64,000 bases of DNA. Origin: Mesorhizobium sp. M8A.F.Ca.ET.218.01.1.1 (GTDB lineage: Bacteria; Pseudomonadota; Alphaproteobacteria; Rhizobiales; Rhizobiaceae). The position numbers and the translations under genes were made by a program. Below, in pieces: positions 41,739-50,722 of the stretch. Within the stretch, counting starts at the first letter, position 1; each line of letters begins with the position of its first letter. The notes under the pieces were generated by a model. That model ran no database searches. It was given only the letters and a program-made list of their open reading frames with translations, and had not been told where the DNA came from. The DNA lies in assembly GCF_004791165.1 (NCBI RefSeq), contig NZ_SRUZ01000008.1:249397-313396 (forward strand). The letters are read 5' to 3'.

Positions 41739-42800
41739 ATGGACCAGCGCGTAAAACCCGCTCCGCATGAAATCCGGCGGGCACGGACCGAGAATCCGAA
41801 AGCGCGCGAGCGTGATCTGGCCGGCCAGCTCGGCATTTCGGAGGCCGAGCTGGTGGCCGCGCATTGCGGTGATGGCGTCATTCGCATCGAGCCGCGCGTC
41901 AATGACCTTCTGACCGGTCTAGAGGCCGTTGGCGAGGTGATGGCGCTGACCCGCAACGAAAGCGCCGTGCACGAAAAGATCGGCGTTTACGACAAGGTCG
42001 TCACCGGCAATCACAATGCGATGGTGCTTGGCGAGAACATCGACCTGCGCATCTTCCCGAAAATCTGGGCGCATGGCTTCGCCCTGGAAAAGCGGGACGG
42101 CGACGACATCCGCCGCAGCCTGCAATTCTTCGATGCTTCCGGCGAGGCGGTGCACAAGGTGCACCTGCGCCCCGCCTCCAGCCTCTATGCCTACCAGAAG
42201 CTGGTCGCCTCGCTGGAATCACCGAACCAGGGGCCGACGATCGAGATTTCAGGACCCGTTCTCGACGAGGAAAGCGAGGCCGGGACATCGACTGCGAGCC
42301 TGGACGATCTGCGTGACCGCTGGAGCCGGCTGACGGACGTGCACCAGTTCTTCGGCATGCTGAAGACGTTGAAGCTCAGCCGCCGCCAGGCGGTGCGCAT
42401 GGTCGGCCAGGATTACGCCTGGCTGCTCGACAATGACGCGGTGCGCGCCATGTTCCATCACGCCGCCGAAAGCGAGATGCCGATCATGTGCTTTGTGGGC
42501 AACCGCGGCTGCATCCAGATCCATTCCGGCCCGGTCAAGTCGATCAAGCCGATGGGACCGTGGATCAACGTGCTGGACGAGACCTTTCATCTGCATCTGC
42601 GAACCGACCACATCCATGAGGTATGGGCGGTGCGCAAGCCGACCAGGGACGGCCACGTCACCTCGCTCGAGGTCTATGCCGCCAATGGCGACATGATCAT
42701 CCAGTTCTTCGGCAAGCGCCACGAAGGCGAAAGCGAGCGCGACGACTGGCGCTTCCTGGCCGAGCACCTGCCGCGCATTCCAAGCCCGACGGCAGCCTGA
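41739..42800 (+). CDS. hmuS: Cytosolic haem-handling protein HmuS
   Basis: A 353-residue HemS/ChuX-family protein made of two similar halves. RENPKARERDLA and the repeat LTDVHQFFGMLKTLKLSR are typical. The C-terminal half has GNRGCIQIHSG, with the histidine region used for haem contact in the family, and FHLHLRTDHI. It accepts haem from the importer and passes it on for degradation; HmuQ is the likely next step here. It lies 23 bases after hemP. Confidence 0.9.
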   Translation: MDQRVKPAPHEIRRARTENPKARERDLAGQLGISEAELVAAHCGDGVIRIEPRVNDLLTGLEAVGEVMALTRNESAVHEKIGVYDKVVTGNHNAMVLGENIDLRIFPKIWAHGFALEKRDGDDIRRSLQFFDASGEAVHKVHLRPASSLYAYQKLVASLESPNQGPTIEISGPVLDEESEAGTSTASLDDLRDRWSRLTDVHQFFGMLKTLKLSRRQAVRMVGQDYAWLLDNDAVRAMFHHAAESEMPIMCFVGNRGCIQIHSGPVKSIKPMGPWINVLDETFHLHLRTDHIHEVWAVRKPTRDGHVTSLEVYAANGDMIIQFFGKRHEGESERDDWRFLAEHLPRIPSPTAA

Positions 42801-42810
42801 GGACAGTGTA

Positions 42811-43719
42811 ATGAGTTTTGTGTCGAGACTGTCCGCCCTGCGCGGATCGATGATCGGTTCCGCGATCGGCCTTGCCCTGGCTTTCGCCGCAATGCAGCCG
42901 GCCGGCGCCAACGAAGGCGTTTCGGTCTTCGCCGATCCTTCGAAGATCGCCGCCATCGGCGGGTCCATCACCGAGATCGTCTATGCGCTTGGAGAGGAAA
43001 AGCATCTGGTGGCTCGCGATTCCACCAGCAATTTTCCAAAAGCCGCGCTCGACCTGCCTGATGTCGGTTACATGCGCCAGCTGTCGCCGGAAGGCGTCTT
43101 GTCGGTCAATCCGACAGGCATACTGGCATTGTACGGCAGCGGCCCCAAGGAAGCCGTCGACGTGCTAAAGAAGACGAGCATTCCATTCATCGAAGTGCCC
43201 GAACTGTACAGCCGCGAAGGCATCCTCCAGAAGGTCCGCATTGTCGGCAAGGCGCTCGGGGTCGAGGCCAAGGCCGAGGTGCTGGCCAAGGCGCTCGATG
43301 CCAAACTCACGGCCGCCGAAAAGCAGACAGCCTCGATCAAGGAGCGCAAGCGCGTCCTGTTCGTTCTCTCGATACAGAGTGGCAAGATCCTGGCGGCCGG
43401 CAGCGAAACCGCGGCCGATGGCATGGTCAAGCTGGCGGGCGGGGTCAATGCGGTGGAAGGCTTTTCCGGCTACAAGCAAATGTCCGACGAAGCGATCATC
43501 ACCGCCAGGCCGGACGTGATCTTGATGATGACCAATGCCGGGCCGCCGGTCTCGGACGACGAATTGTTCGGCAATCCATCCATCGCCTCGACGCCGGCCG
43601 GAACGGCGCGCAAGCTGCTCCGCATCGACGGCGCCTATCTACTGGGCTTCGGACCGCGCACGGCCGACGCGATCCACGATCTCGCCGTGTCGCTCTATGG
43701 CGCACAGGTCACGGACTGA
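42811..43719 (+). CDS. hmuT: Periplasmic haem-binding protein
   Basis: A 302-residue exported class III solute-binding protein. A signal peptide (about 1-29) is followed by GGSITEIVYALGEEKHLVARD and the paired lobes, with the haem-ligand tyrosine expected in the VGYMRQLSPEG stretch. It would take haem from HmuR and dock it to HmuU. It starts ten bases after hmuS and five bases before hmuU, so the genes are tightly coupled. Confidence 0.9.
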   Translation: MSFVSRLSALRGSMIGSAIGLALAFAAMQPAGANEGVSVFADPSKIAAIGGSITEIVYALGEEKHLVARDSTSNFPKAALDLPDVGYMRQLSPEGVLSVNPTGILALYGSGPKEAVDVLKKTSIPFIEVPELYSREGILQKVRIVGKALGVEAKAEVLAKALDAKLTAAEKQTASIKERKRVLFVLSIQSGKILAAGSETAADGMVKLAGGVNAVEGFSGYKQMSDEAIITARPDVILMMTNAGPPVSDDELFGNPSIASTPAGTARKLLRIDGAYLLGFGPRTADAIHDLAVSLYGAQVTD

Positions 43720-43724
43720 GCATC

Positions 43725-44825
43725 ATGGCCGACCAGTCGATCGCCGGTCCGGTGAAGGCGATGGGTGCATCCGAAGGGGATCGTTCCGGCCGCGCCCGTG
43801 CCGTCATTCTTATGCTGTGCCTGGGCCTGGCGGGCGCCGTCTTGCTTTCGCTCACATCCGGGGCGTCGGATGCATCCGCCGTGAACGTCATCAGGGATTG
43901 GCTCTTTGGCACCATCCCCGGCGATGCGGCACTCAACGCCCGTGACAGCCTGATCGTCCATGACATCCGCCTGCCGCGCGTTATCCTCGGCATGCTGGTG
44001 GGTGCGGCTCTCGCTGTCTGTGGCGCCGTCATGCAGGGACTGTTCCGCAATCCGCTCGCCGATCCCGGACTGATCGGCGTTTCAGCCGGCTCCAGCCTCG
44101 GCGCGGTGGCCATCATCGTGCTGGGCGGGACCATGCTGGCACCGGTGACCGCATTGCTCGGAACGCTCGCGCTGCCGCTTGCGGCATTCTTCGGCGCCCT
44201 CGCCACCACATTGGTGCTTTATCAGGTCGCCACGCGACGCGGGCAAACCTCTGTTGCCACCATGCTGCTCGCGGGTATCGCCCTGGCTGCACTTGCCATG
44301 GCGCTGACCGGAATCCTCATCTTCATGGCCGACGATCGCCAGTTGCGCGATCTGACCTTCTGGTCACTGGGATCGCTCGGTGGTGCGACATGGGCCAAGA
44401 TCGCTTCCGTCGGGCCCATCATCGTCTTGGCACTCGCGGCGATGCCGTTCCTTGCCCGGGGTCTCAACGCGCTGGCGCTCGGCGAGGCCGCCGCCGGCCA
44501 TCTCGGCATTCCGGTGCAGCGGCTGAAATACACAGCCATCATTGGTGTCTCGGCGGCGGTCGGGGCGTCCGTCGCCGTCAGCGGCGGCATCGGTTTCGTC
44601 GGCATCGTCGTGCCGCACCTGCTGCGCCTGCTGATTGGCCCGGACAATCGTTACCTGCTGCCGGCCTCGGCGCTGCTCGGCGCCTCGCTGTTGCTGCTCG
44701 CCGATGCCGTGGCCCGCACCATCGTGGCGCCGGCAGAGTTGCCGATCGGCATCGTCACCGCCGTCGCTGGCGCACCGTTCTTCCTGTGGATCCTGCTGCG
44801 CAAGCGTGGCGTGATCGATTTGTGA
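43725..44825 (+). CDS. hmuU: Haem ABC transporter permease
   Basis: A 366-residue FecCD-family permease with about ten membrane spans. The landmarks are RLPRVILGMLVGAALAVCG, GLFRNPLADPGLIGVSAG and the coupling-helix region GGIGFVGIVVPHLLR. A soluble N-terminal tail of about 30 residues precedes the first span. It pairs with HmuT and HmuV to import haem across the inner membrane. Confidence 0.92.
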   Translation: MADQSIAGPVKAMGASEGDRSGRARAVILMLCLGLAGAVLLSLTSGASDASAVNVIRDWLFGTIPGDAALNARDSLIVHDIRLPRVILGMLVGAALAVCGAVMQGLFRNPLADPGLIGVSAGSSLGAVAIIVLGGTMLAPVTALLGTLALPLAAFFGALATTLVLYQVATRRGQTSVATMLLAGIALAALAMALTGILIFMADDRQLRDLTFWSLGSLGGATWAKIASVGPIIVLALAAMPFLARGLNALALGEAAAGHLGIPVQRLKYTAIIGVSAAVGASVAVSGGIGFVGIVVPHLLRLLIGPDNRYLLPASALLGASLLLLADAVARTIVAPAELPIGIVTAVAGAPFFLWILLRKRGVIDL

Positions 44826-44851
44826 GATTTGAGACCCTGTAGGAGTGTTTC

Positions 44852-45640
44852 ATGATCGAAGCCCGCGACGTTTCTGTGGCGATCGGCAAGAAGCGCATTG
44901 TCGCCAACGTCGATTTCGAAGTCAGGCCAGGTGAAATCTCGGCCATCGTCGGCCCCAACGGATCGGGCAAGACGACCTTTCTCAAGGCGATGTCGGGGGA
45001 TCTCGTCCATACCGGACGGATCCTTATCAACGGTCGCGAGCTGTCGAAGATGAAGCCGGTCGAGGCGGCGACAGTGCGAGCGGTGCTGCCTCAGGCAACG
45101 ACCCTGTCCTTTCCCTTCACCGTGCGCGAGATCGTCAGGCTTGGCCTCGTCGGTGGACGCTCGGGCGTGCTGCCCGGCGAGGACGAACGCCTGCCGGAGC
45201 GGGCGCTGGCGCGGGTCGATCTCGACGGTTTTGCCGGTCGTTTCTACCAGGAGCTTTCCGGTGGTGAGCAGCAGCGTGTCCAGCTTGCCCGCGTGCTGTG
45301 CCAGGTCTGGGCGCCGGTGCTTGACGGCGGCCCGCGCTATCTCTTCCTCGACGAACCGGTTTCCAGCCTCGACATCAAGCATCAGCTGATCATCATGAAC
45401 ATCGCCCGCGACTTCGCCAGAAGAGGCGGCGGCGTGGTCGCGATCCTGCACGACCTCAATCTGACGGCGATGTTCGCCGACCGCATCTTCGTGATGCATC
45501 GCGGCCGGCTGGCCGCGACCGGATCGCCGCGCGACGTGCTGAGTGACGATCTGATCGAGAATGTGTTCGACTGCCGGCTCAAGGTCGGCGTGCTGCCGGC
45601 CGGCAACATGCCATTCGTGCTGCCGCAATCGGCAGCCTAG
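44852..45640 (+). CDS. hmuV: Haem ABC transporter ATPase
   Basis: A 262-residue ABC ATPase. It shows Walker A GPNGSGKT, signature LSGGEQQRVQLARV, Walker B with YLFLDEPVSSLD and the switch histidine in AILHDLN. AGGAG lies upstream of the ATG at 44852. It is the last gene of the rightward haem operon and converges on rirA 31 bases away. Confidence 0.92.
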   Translation: MIEARDVSVAIGKKRIVANVDFEVRPGEISAIVGPNGSGKTTFLKAMSGDLVHTGRILINGRELSKMKPVEAATVRAVLPQATTLSFPFTVREIVRLGLVGGRSGVLPGEDERLPERALARVDLDGFAGRFYQELSGGEQQRVQLARVLCQVWAPVLDGGPRYLFLDEPVSSLDIKHQLIIMNIARDFARRGGGVVAILHDLNLTAMFADRIFVMHRGRLAATGSPRDVLSDDLIENVFDCRLKVGVLPAGNMPFVLPQSAA

Positions 45641-45671
45641 ATCTGCGGTCTTCGGCCCGGCCTGCGCAGGA

Positions 45672-46136
45672 TCAAGCTGCCGGGGCGCGGCGCTCCATCA
45701 GCATGTCGATACCGAGCAGGTTGCGCACATTCGGCCGCGCCGCCACCAGATCGGCGATCGTGTAGCGGGCAAGCACGGCGAAGAAGGCGTTGAGCGCTTC
45801 GCGCAGCGCCGAGTTCAATGCGCAGCTGTCGACCAGCGGGCATTCGGCCGCGTCATTCTCGAAGCACTCCGCCATGGCAAAGCTTTCCTCGGTCACGCGC
45901 ACAACATCGAACAGGCTTATCGATTCGGCGGCGCGGCCGAGCCGTACCCCTCCGTTCCGGCCGCGGACGGTCTCGACCAGGCCGTTCTCGACCAAAGGCT
46001 GCAGGATCTTGAACAGGAACAGTTCCGACACCGAATAGGCGGTCGCGATCTCCGGGATGCGGCTCAACCGTTCATTGTTGGCGGCACAATACATCAGGAT
46101 GCGCATGGCATAGTTGGTTTGGCGGGTAAGCCGCAT
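45672..46136 (-). CDS. rirA: Rrf2-family iron regulator RirA
   Basis: Fe-S-dependent repressor of iron uptake in Rhizobiales. The 154-residue protein has the Rrf2 winged helix (MRLTRQTNYAMRILMYC, then VSELFLFKILQPLVE) and the three cluster ligands C91, C99 and C105 in AECFENDAAECPLVDSC, exactly the RirA spacing. The ATG at 46136 has GAGGA upstream. Its own upstream region holds an iron box at 46290-46304, so it is probably autoregulated. It lies next to a main target, the hmu locus. Confidence 0.92.
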   Translation of the reverse strand: MRLTRQTNYAMRILMYCAANNERLSRIPEIATAYSVSELFLFKILQPLVENGLVETVRGRNGGVRLGRAAESISLFDVVRVTEESFAMAECFENDAAECPLVDSCALNSALREALNAFFAVLARYTIADLVAARPNVRNLLGIDMLMERRAPAA

Positions 46137-46289
46137 TTCATCCTCACAAAGCGCTGGCGCGGTGCAACCATGCCAGAGTCTGGAACTTTGCCGGCGCGGC
46201 TTCACCAGGATTTTCGGAGTCGCCGCGCTGGCCTCGGTCGAATATGGCCTATACCTTGGAATAATTCCAGACTGGCTTGGGATTATAGC

Positions 46290-46304
46290 TGAATATTCGC
46301 GTCA
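46290..46304. promoter_or_regulatory. Iron-responsive (RirA/IRO-type) box upstream of rirA
   Basis: TGAATATTCGCGTCA fits TGA-N9-TCA and closely matches the hmuR/hemP box. On the minus strand it overlaps TTGACG, and a perfect TATAAT follows just downstream (46282-46287), so bound RirA would cover its own promoter. Confidence 0.65.
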
Positions 46305-46407
46305 ACTTTATGTGCGTGGCCAGGCGAAACGCTGAGAAAATCGGCTGTCGCGGGCATTTTGACGGCCGAAGCACTAAATAGCCTGGGATCGACGAGGAGC
46401 GGCTCAT

Positions 46408-47703
46408 ATGTCTCAATCGGCCCAGTCGCTGGCGCCTGTCCGTTTCGACACCGACGCGGGCGCCAAGCTTTCGGCGCTGCGGCGGACAAAGTTCGTCGCC
46501 ACGGCGGCGCTGGCACTCTGCGTGCTGGTCTTTGTCTTGGCCAAGTCCTTCCAGGCCAGCTACCCGTGGCTCGGCTTCGTCGCCGCCTTCGCCGAGGCGG
46601 CCACCATCGGCGGCCTTGCCGACTGGTACGCGGTGGTGGCGCTGTTCAAACGGCCGCTCGGGCTACCCATCCCGCACACCGCCATCATCCCGGAAAACAA
46701 GGATCGGATAGCCGACAATCTCGGCCGTTTCATCGAGGTTAATTTCCTGGCGCCGGAACCTGTGCGTGAAAAACTCGCCGAGGTCGATTTTTCGGCGCTC
46801 GTCGCCGATTGGCTCGCCGATGCCGAACGCGCCGCCGGCCTGTCGCGCTTCGTCGTGCGGCTGGTGCCGCGTACGCTTGCGGCCGTCGAACAATCGGGCC
46901 TGCGCGGTTTCGTCACCAGCCGTATGCTGGAGCAGATCGAAAAGGTGCCGCTGGCGCCGCTGGCCGCCGAACTCTTGTCGGCGCTCACCGACGATCGCCG
47001 CCACCAGAAATTGTTCGACGAGTTCATCAAGGTCATCGGCCGGTTCCTCAACGACGAACAGGCGCTGGCGACGATGCGCGACAAGATCCGCGAGGAACTG
47101 CCGTCGCTGTTCAACCTGTTTCGCGCCGATGCCTACCTCCTGAAGAAGATCGTCGCCTCGGCGGGCTCCCTGCTGGACGAAGTGCGTGCCGATCCCGACC
47201 ACCCGATGCGCGCCGAATTCGACCGTTTCGCGCAAAGTTTCGTCGACCGGCTGCGCACGTCCAAGCAATATGCCAAGCGAGCGGAGAAAATGAAGCGCGA
47301 TTTTCTCGCCAGACCCGAAGTCAGGGCGCTGGCCGGCGACATGTGGGAGAGCCTCAGCCTGTTCATCGAGCAGGATGCCAAGGCGCCGAATTCGCTGGTC
47401 CGGGAGCATCTCGCCAACATGTTCGTCGAAGTCGGCCGCCATCTCGCCGGCGATGCCCAGATCCGGGCCGACATGAACCAAGGATTCGTGGTGGCGTTGG
47501 CCTCCTTCGTGGAAAGCCAGAAGAGCGGCGTGTCGAAATTCATCGCCGACCAGGTCAAGCGCTGGGACCTGGCGCAGCTGACACGCCTGATCGAGATGAA
47601 CATCGGCAGGGACCTGCAATATATCCGCTTCAACGGCATGATCATCGGCGGGCTGGCTGGCATCGTGCTCTATACGATCGAGTTGCTGCTCCCGGTCAAT
47701 TAA
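46408..47703 (+). CDS. DUF445 family membrane protein
   Basis: A 431-residue protein with two hydrophobic segments near the N-terminus (ALALCVLVFVLAKSF and the following stretch with GGLADWYAVVALFKRPLG, the family signature), a long helical middle, and one C-terminal span (GMIIGGLAGIVLYTIELLL). DUF445 proteins are widespread and lack a defined biochemical role. It is transcribed alone, away from rirA; the 46137-46407 spacer serves both. Confidence 0.82.
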   Translation: MSQSAQSLAPVRFDTDAGAKLSALRRTKFVATAALALCVLVFVLAKSFQASYPWLGFVAAFAEAATIGGLADWYAVVALFKRPLGLPIPHTAIIPENKDRIADNLGRFIEVNFLAPEPVREKLAEVDFSALVADWLADAERAAGLSRFVVRLVPRTLAAVEQSGLRGFVTSRMLEQIEKVPLAPLAAELLSALTDDRRHQKLFDEFIKVIGRFLNDEQALATMRDKIREELPSLFNLFRADAYLLKKIVASAGSLLDEVRADPDHPMRAEFDRFAQSFVDRLRTSKQYAKRAEKMKRDFLARPEVRALAGDMWESLSLFIEQDAKAPNSLVREHLANMFVEVGRHLAGDAQIRADMNQGFVVALASFVESQKSGVSKFIADQVKRWDLAQLTRLIEMNIGRDLQYIRFNGMIIGGLAGIVLYTIELLLPVN

Positions 47704-47807
47704 TCCGTATCGATCGCCAGGCGTGCGTTCGAAATGGACACACGGCGTTCGAGTGCTATTCTCCCGTCGAGGGCGTCCGCAACCGCGGCAAAGGGGAGAA
47801 GACAGTC

Positions 47808-48236
47808 ATGGCCAGACAAGCAGAATCCGATTCCTTCATGGAGATGTTCGGCAGATTCGGCCGTGACCTGAAGGTGCCCAACGTCGATGTCGAGGCGATC
47901 CTTGCCCATCATCGCAAGAACCTCGAAGCGCTGGAGAAGGCGGCGCGGACCAGTGCGGCGGGAGCGACCTCGCTGTTGTCGAGGCAGCGCGAAATGCTGC
48001 AGGACACGTTGCGGGAGGTCGCCGACATGGCGCAGAGCTACCGCGCACCGGGCAATCCGCAGGAACTGATGGCCAAGCAGACGGAGTTTGCCAGAAAATC
48101 CTTCGAGGCCGCGCTCAAGAACGCTGGTGAAGTGGCTGAACTGGCCAGGAAATCAGGCACCGAATCGATCGACATACTGCGCGCGCGCATCAAGGAGGCG
48201 ATGGAGGAGGTCCGCGCCGGCTACGGGCAGAAGTGA
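47808..48236 (+). CDS. Phasin family protein
   Basis: A 142-residue amphipathic, coiled-coil-forming protein without cysteines. EILAHHRKNLEALEKAAR-type heptads run through the middle and QTEFARKSFEAALKNAGEVA is typical of phasin_2 proteins that coat polyhydroxyalkanoate granules. The ATG at 47808 has GGGGAGA upstream. The MaoC hydratase gene that follows could supply (R)-3-hydroxyacyl-CoA for the same polymer. Confidence 0.8.
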   Translation: MARQAESDSFMEMFGRFGRDLKVPNVDVEAILAHHRKNLEALEKAARTSAAGATSLLSRQREMLQDTLREVADMAQSYRAPGNPQELMAKQTEFARKSFEAALKNAGEVAELARKSGTESIDILRARIKEAMEEVRAGYGQK

Positions 48237-48493
48237 ATCCCATCGGCTGTCGTTTCGCCCTCTATCCGGCACGCCGGTTCGCGATTCCGCAACCTTGCAC
48301 ATAGTTGCATTAGCGCCACGGCATAAGCTCCCGGCAAGCTGGAAGGTCAAAAAGTCAGATTCGGGCCTGCCATTGCGTGGCAAGCCATGGCACGAGTGTG
48401 TTCGAATCCGGCGGAACGGTTTTGCGCGGAACGAATTGACAGAGGCCGCCGGTTCGTGGTCCGGAAGCTCTGGAAGCGATCGGGAAAGCAGGA

Positions 48494-48991
48494 ATGACGG
48501 AAGTACGGCCTAAAACGCCGCCAACCTACGAACAGCTGAGAACGATGTCCGGACAGGAACTCGGCGTCTCGGAATGGACCACGGTCGACCAGAACCGCAT
48601 CAACCAGTTCGCCGAATGCACCGGCGACCATCAATGGATCCACGTCGATCCTGAACGGGCGCGGCGGCAAAGCCCGTTCCGCACCACGATCGCGCATGGC
48701 TATCTGACGTTGTCGATCATCGGCGCGCTGGCCCTCGAAATGGGGATCGTGCCCGAGAATACGCAGGCCGCCTTCAACTATGGTTTCGACAAGGTGCGTT
48801 TCCTGGCGCCGGTCAGGGTCGGCGCGCGCATCCGCCTGCGCACGACGCTGCTTTCCATGGAAGACCGTGGCCCAGGCCAGTATCTTATGAAGGCAGCCAA
48901 CACGGTCGAGATCGAAGGCGAGGAAAAGCCGGCGCTGATGGCTGAAACGCTCGTCATGCTTTACGAACGCCGCAAACGGGCAGGGGCCTGA
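48494..48991 (+). CDS. MaoC-family (R)-specific enoyl-CoA hydratase
   Basis: A 165-residue hot-dog fold hydratase. The catalytic hydratase-2 motif is intact as AECTGDHQWIHVDPERA, with the Asp-His pair, and AHGYLTLSIIG follows. It converts trans-2-enoyl-CoA to (R)-3-hydroxyacyl-CoA. It sits 257 bases after the phasin gene; the spacer shows no other gene. A role in PHA supply (PhaJ-like) is likely but not proven. Confidence 0.82.
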   Translation: MTEVRPKTPPTYEQLRTMSGQELGVSEWTTVDQNRINQFAECTGDHQWIHVDPERARRQSPFRTTIAHGYLTLSIIGALALEMGIVPENTQAAFNYGFDKVRFLAPVRVGARIRLRTTLLSMEDRGPGQYLMKAANTVEIEGEEKPALMAETLVMLYERRKRAGA

Positions 48992-49133
48992 ACGGCGGTC
49001 CGCCAGGCCCCTCGCGTCATTTCATTGGCCGTAACAGTTCCGGCAAAGACGATGCCTATGGCCATCACCCACATGGGCAGGATGAAGGTCGTGAAGGAGG
49101 GGCGGCGAAGGCGAGCAGTCAAACGATTGCGGT

Positions 49134-50591
49134 TCAACGCCGGTTGGGTTCCGCTCGGCGGTCGGCGCGGGCGGAGAGCACCGCAAGGACCAGCGCGGCC
49201 AGGGCCAGGGCCGTGGCCACCCGGAAGGTGATCTGCATGCCTTGGGTCGCCGCCGCGGAACTCAAGAGCTGCTGCCCGATCCCTTGCTGTGCATTACTCG
49301 ATGCGATCGCGAATATGGCACCCATTAGCGATGCGCCAGTGATGAGACCAAGATTGCGCGACAGGTTGAGCAGACCGGAAACGACGCCACGTTCGTTTGC
49401 GCTTACACCGCCCATGACGGCTGCATTGTTGGCGGTCTGGAACAGGGCATAGCCGAAGCAGGTGACGGTGATTGGAGCGACGTAGCTGGCGATGCCGAGC
49501 TTGGTCAGGGCGAGCGACAGGAGGAACGTTCCCGTGGCGAGGCAGAGCAGGCCGGCGACCATCATCCGATGGGCACCGAAGCGATCGGTCAGCCGGCCGG
49601 CCAGCAGCGCCGACAGGGTCGAGACAAGCGGCCCGGTCGAAAGCGCCATTCCAACCATCGCGGCATCCAATCCCAGCCCGCGCGACAGGTAGAACGGAGC
49701 AACCACTAGGGTTGCCATCATCACCGTGGCGACGATCAGGCTCATGGCGAGGCCGGCGCTCAGCCGCGGGTCGCGGAAGCGGTCGAGTTGGACGAGGGGC
49801 GCCTTCGCTTTCGCCTGAGCGATGGCGAACACGATGACGCCGATACCGGCCGCGACCAGCAGGCCCAGATTGAGCACACCGAGATTGCCTCGGCCAAGAG
49901 TCAATGCCAGGGCATAGGCGCCCAAGGTAAGGGCCAGCAGGGCGGTGCCCGGGACGTCAAACGTGCCTCGACCGGCCGCCATTGTTCCGCCTCGCGCCGG
50001 CAAGGCACGCCAGGCGAGAGCGAAGGTCAGAAGACCCAGCGGCACATTGACAAGAAAGATTGCTCGCCAGCCGAGGCCGGCGATCAACAAGCCGCCAAGC
50101 GAAGGCCCGAGCGTCGTGCCGATCGCGGACATGGCGCCGAGCAGGCCCATGGCGCTGCCGGTTCGCTCCTTGCTTACGGTTTCCGTGACGAAGGCCAGTG
50201 TCAGCGCCATCATCAGCGCGGCGCCAAGTCCCTGCACGGCGCGCGCCGCGATCAGCAGCCAGAGTGTCGGTGCCAGTCCGCAGACCACCGATGCCAGCGT
50301 GAACAGCGCGATGCCACAAAGCAGCAAAGGCCGACGCCCGAACATGTCGGCCAGCCGTCCGGCGCCGACGATCAGCGTGGTGATGGCGAGCAGATAGGCG
50401 AGAACCACCCATTGCACGGCCTGGAACGATGCATCGAAGGCTTGCATCAGCGAAGGCAGGCCGACGCTGGCAATGCTGGTTCCCAGTGACGATAGCAGCG
50501 TGGCGAGCGACAGGCTCACCAGCGCCAGGCCAGCGGACTGGGCCTGTCGCGGCGCCGATATCAGTTCCCGATTTTGCTCAACGACTGCCAA
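49134..50591 (-). CDS. MFS drug-type efflux transporter (DHA2, 14 spans)
   Basis: A 485-residue MFS protein with about 14 spans. It has motif A as GRLADMFGRRPLLL and the antiporter motif C as GPSLGGLLIAGLGW. The family exports drugs and other small amphiphiles. It diverges from a LysR regulator over 131 bases, an arrangement that predicts inducer-dependent control by that protein. Confidence 0.85.
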   Translation of the reverse strand: MAVVEQNRELISAPRQAQSAGLALVSLSLATLLSSLGTSIASVGLPSLMQAFDASFQAVQWVVLAYLLAITTLIVGAGRLADMFGRRPLLLCGIALFTLASVVCGLAPTLWLLIAARAVQGLGAALMMALTLAFVTETVSKERTGSAMGLLGAMSAIGTTLGPSLGGLLIAGLGWRAIFLVNVPLGLLTFALAWRALPARGGTMAAGRGTFDVPGTALLALTLGAYALALTLGRGNLGVLNLGLLVAAGIGVIVFAIAQAKAKAPLVQLDRFRDPRLSAGLAMSLIVATVMMATLVVAPFYLSRGLGLDAAMVGMALSTGPLVSTLSALLAGRLTDRFGAHRMMVAGLLCLATGTFLLSLALTKLGIASYVAPITVTCFGYALFQTANNAAVMGGVSANERGVVSGLLNLSRNLGLITGASLMGAIFAIASSNAQQGIGQQLLSSAAATQGMQITFRVATALALAALVLAVLSARADRRAEPNRR

Positions 50592-50646
50592 GGCGATCTC
50601 CTTTCTGTCTGCTCCGGAACCGGAGCTGTCGGAGATCTAGTCTTGT

Positions 50647-50716
50647 GTCCGATGCGGCGGAAGGCGCAGCATTTGCATCTTATTCGTGCATCGGACGCCA
50701 TATCATATGCTATGAT
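50647..50716. promoter_or_regulatory. Operator candidates between MFS and LysR genes
   Basis: A nine-base inverted repeat GTCCGATGC (50647-50655)/GCATCGGAC (50688-50696) and a compact ATCATA-TGC-TATGAT (50702-50716) lie in the divergent spacer. The second ends six bases before the LysR ATG, which fits autorepression. Confidence 0.45.
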
Positions 50717-50722
50717 CGATCC

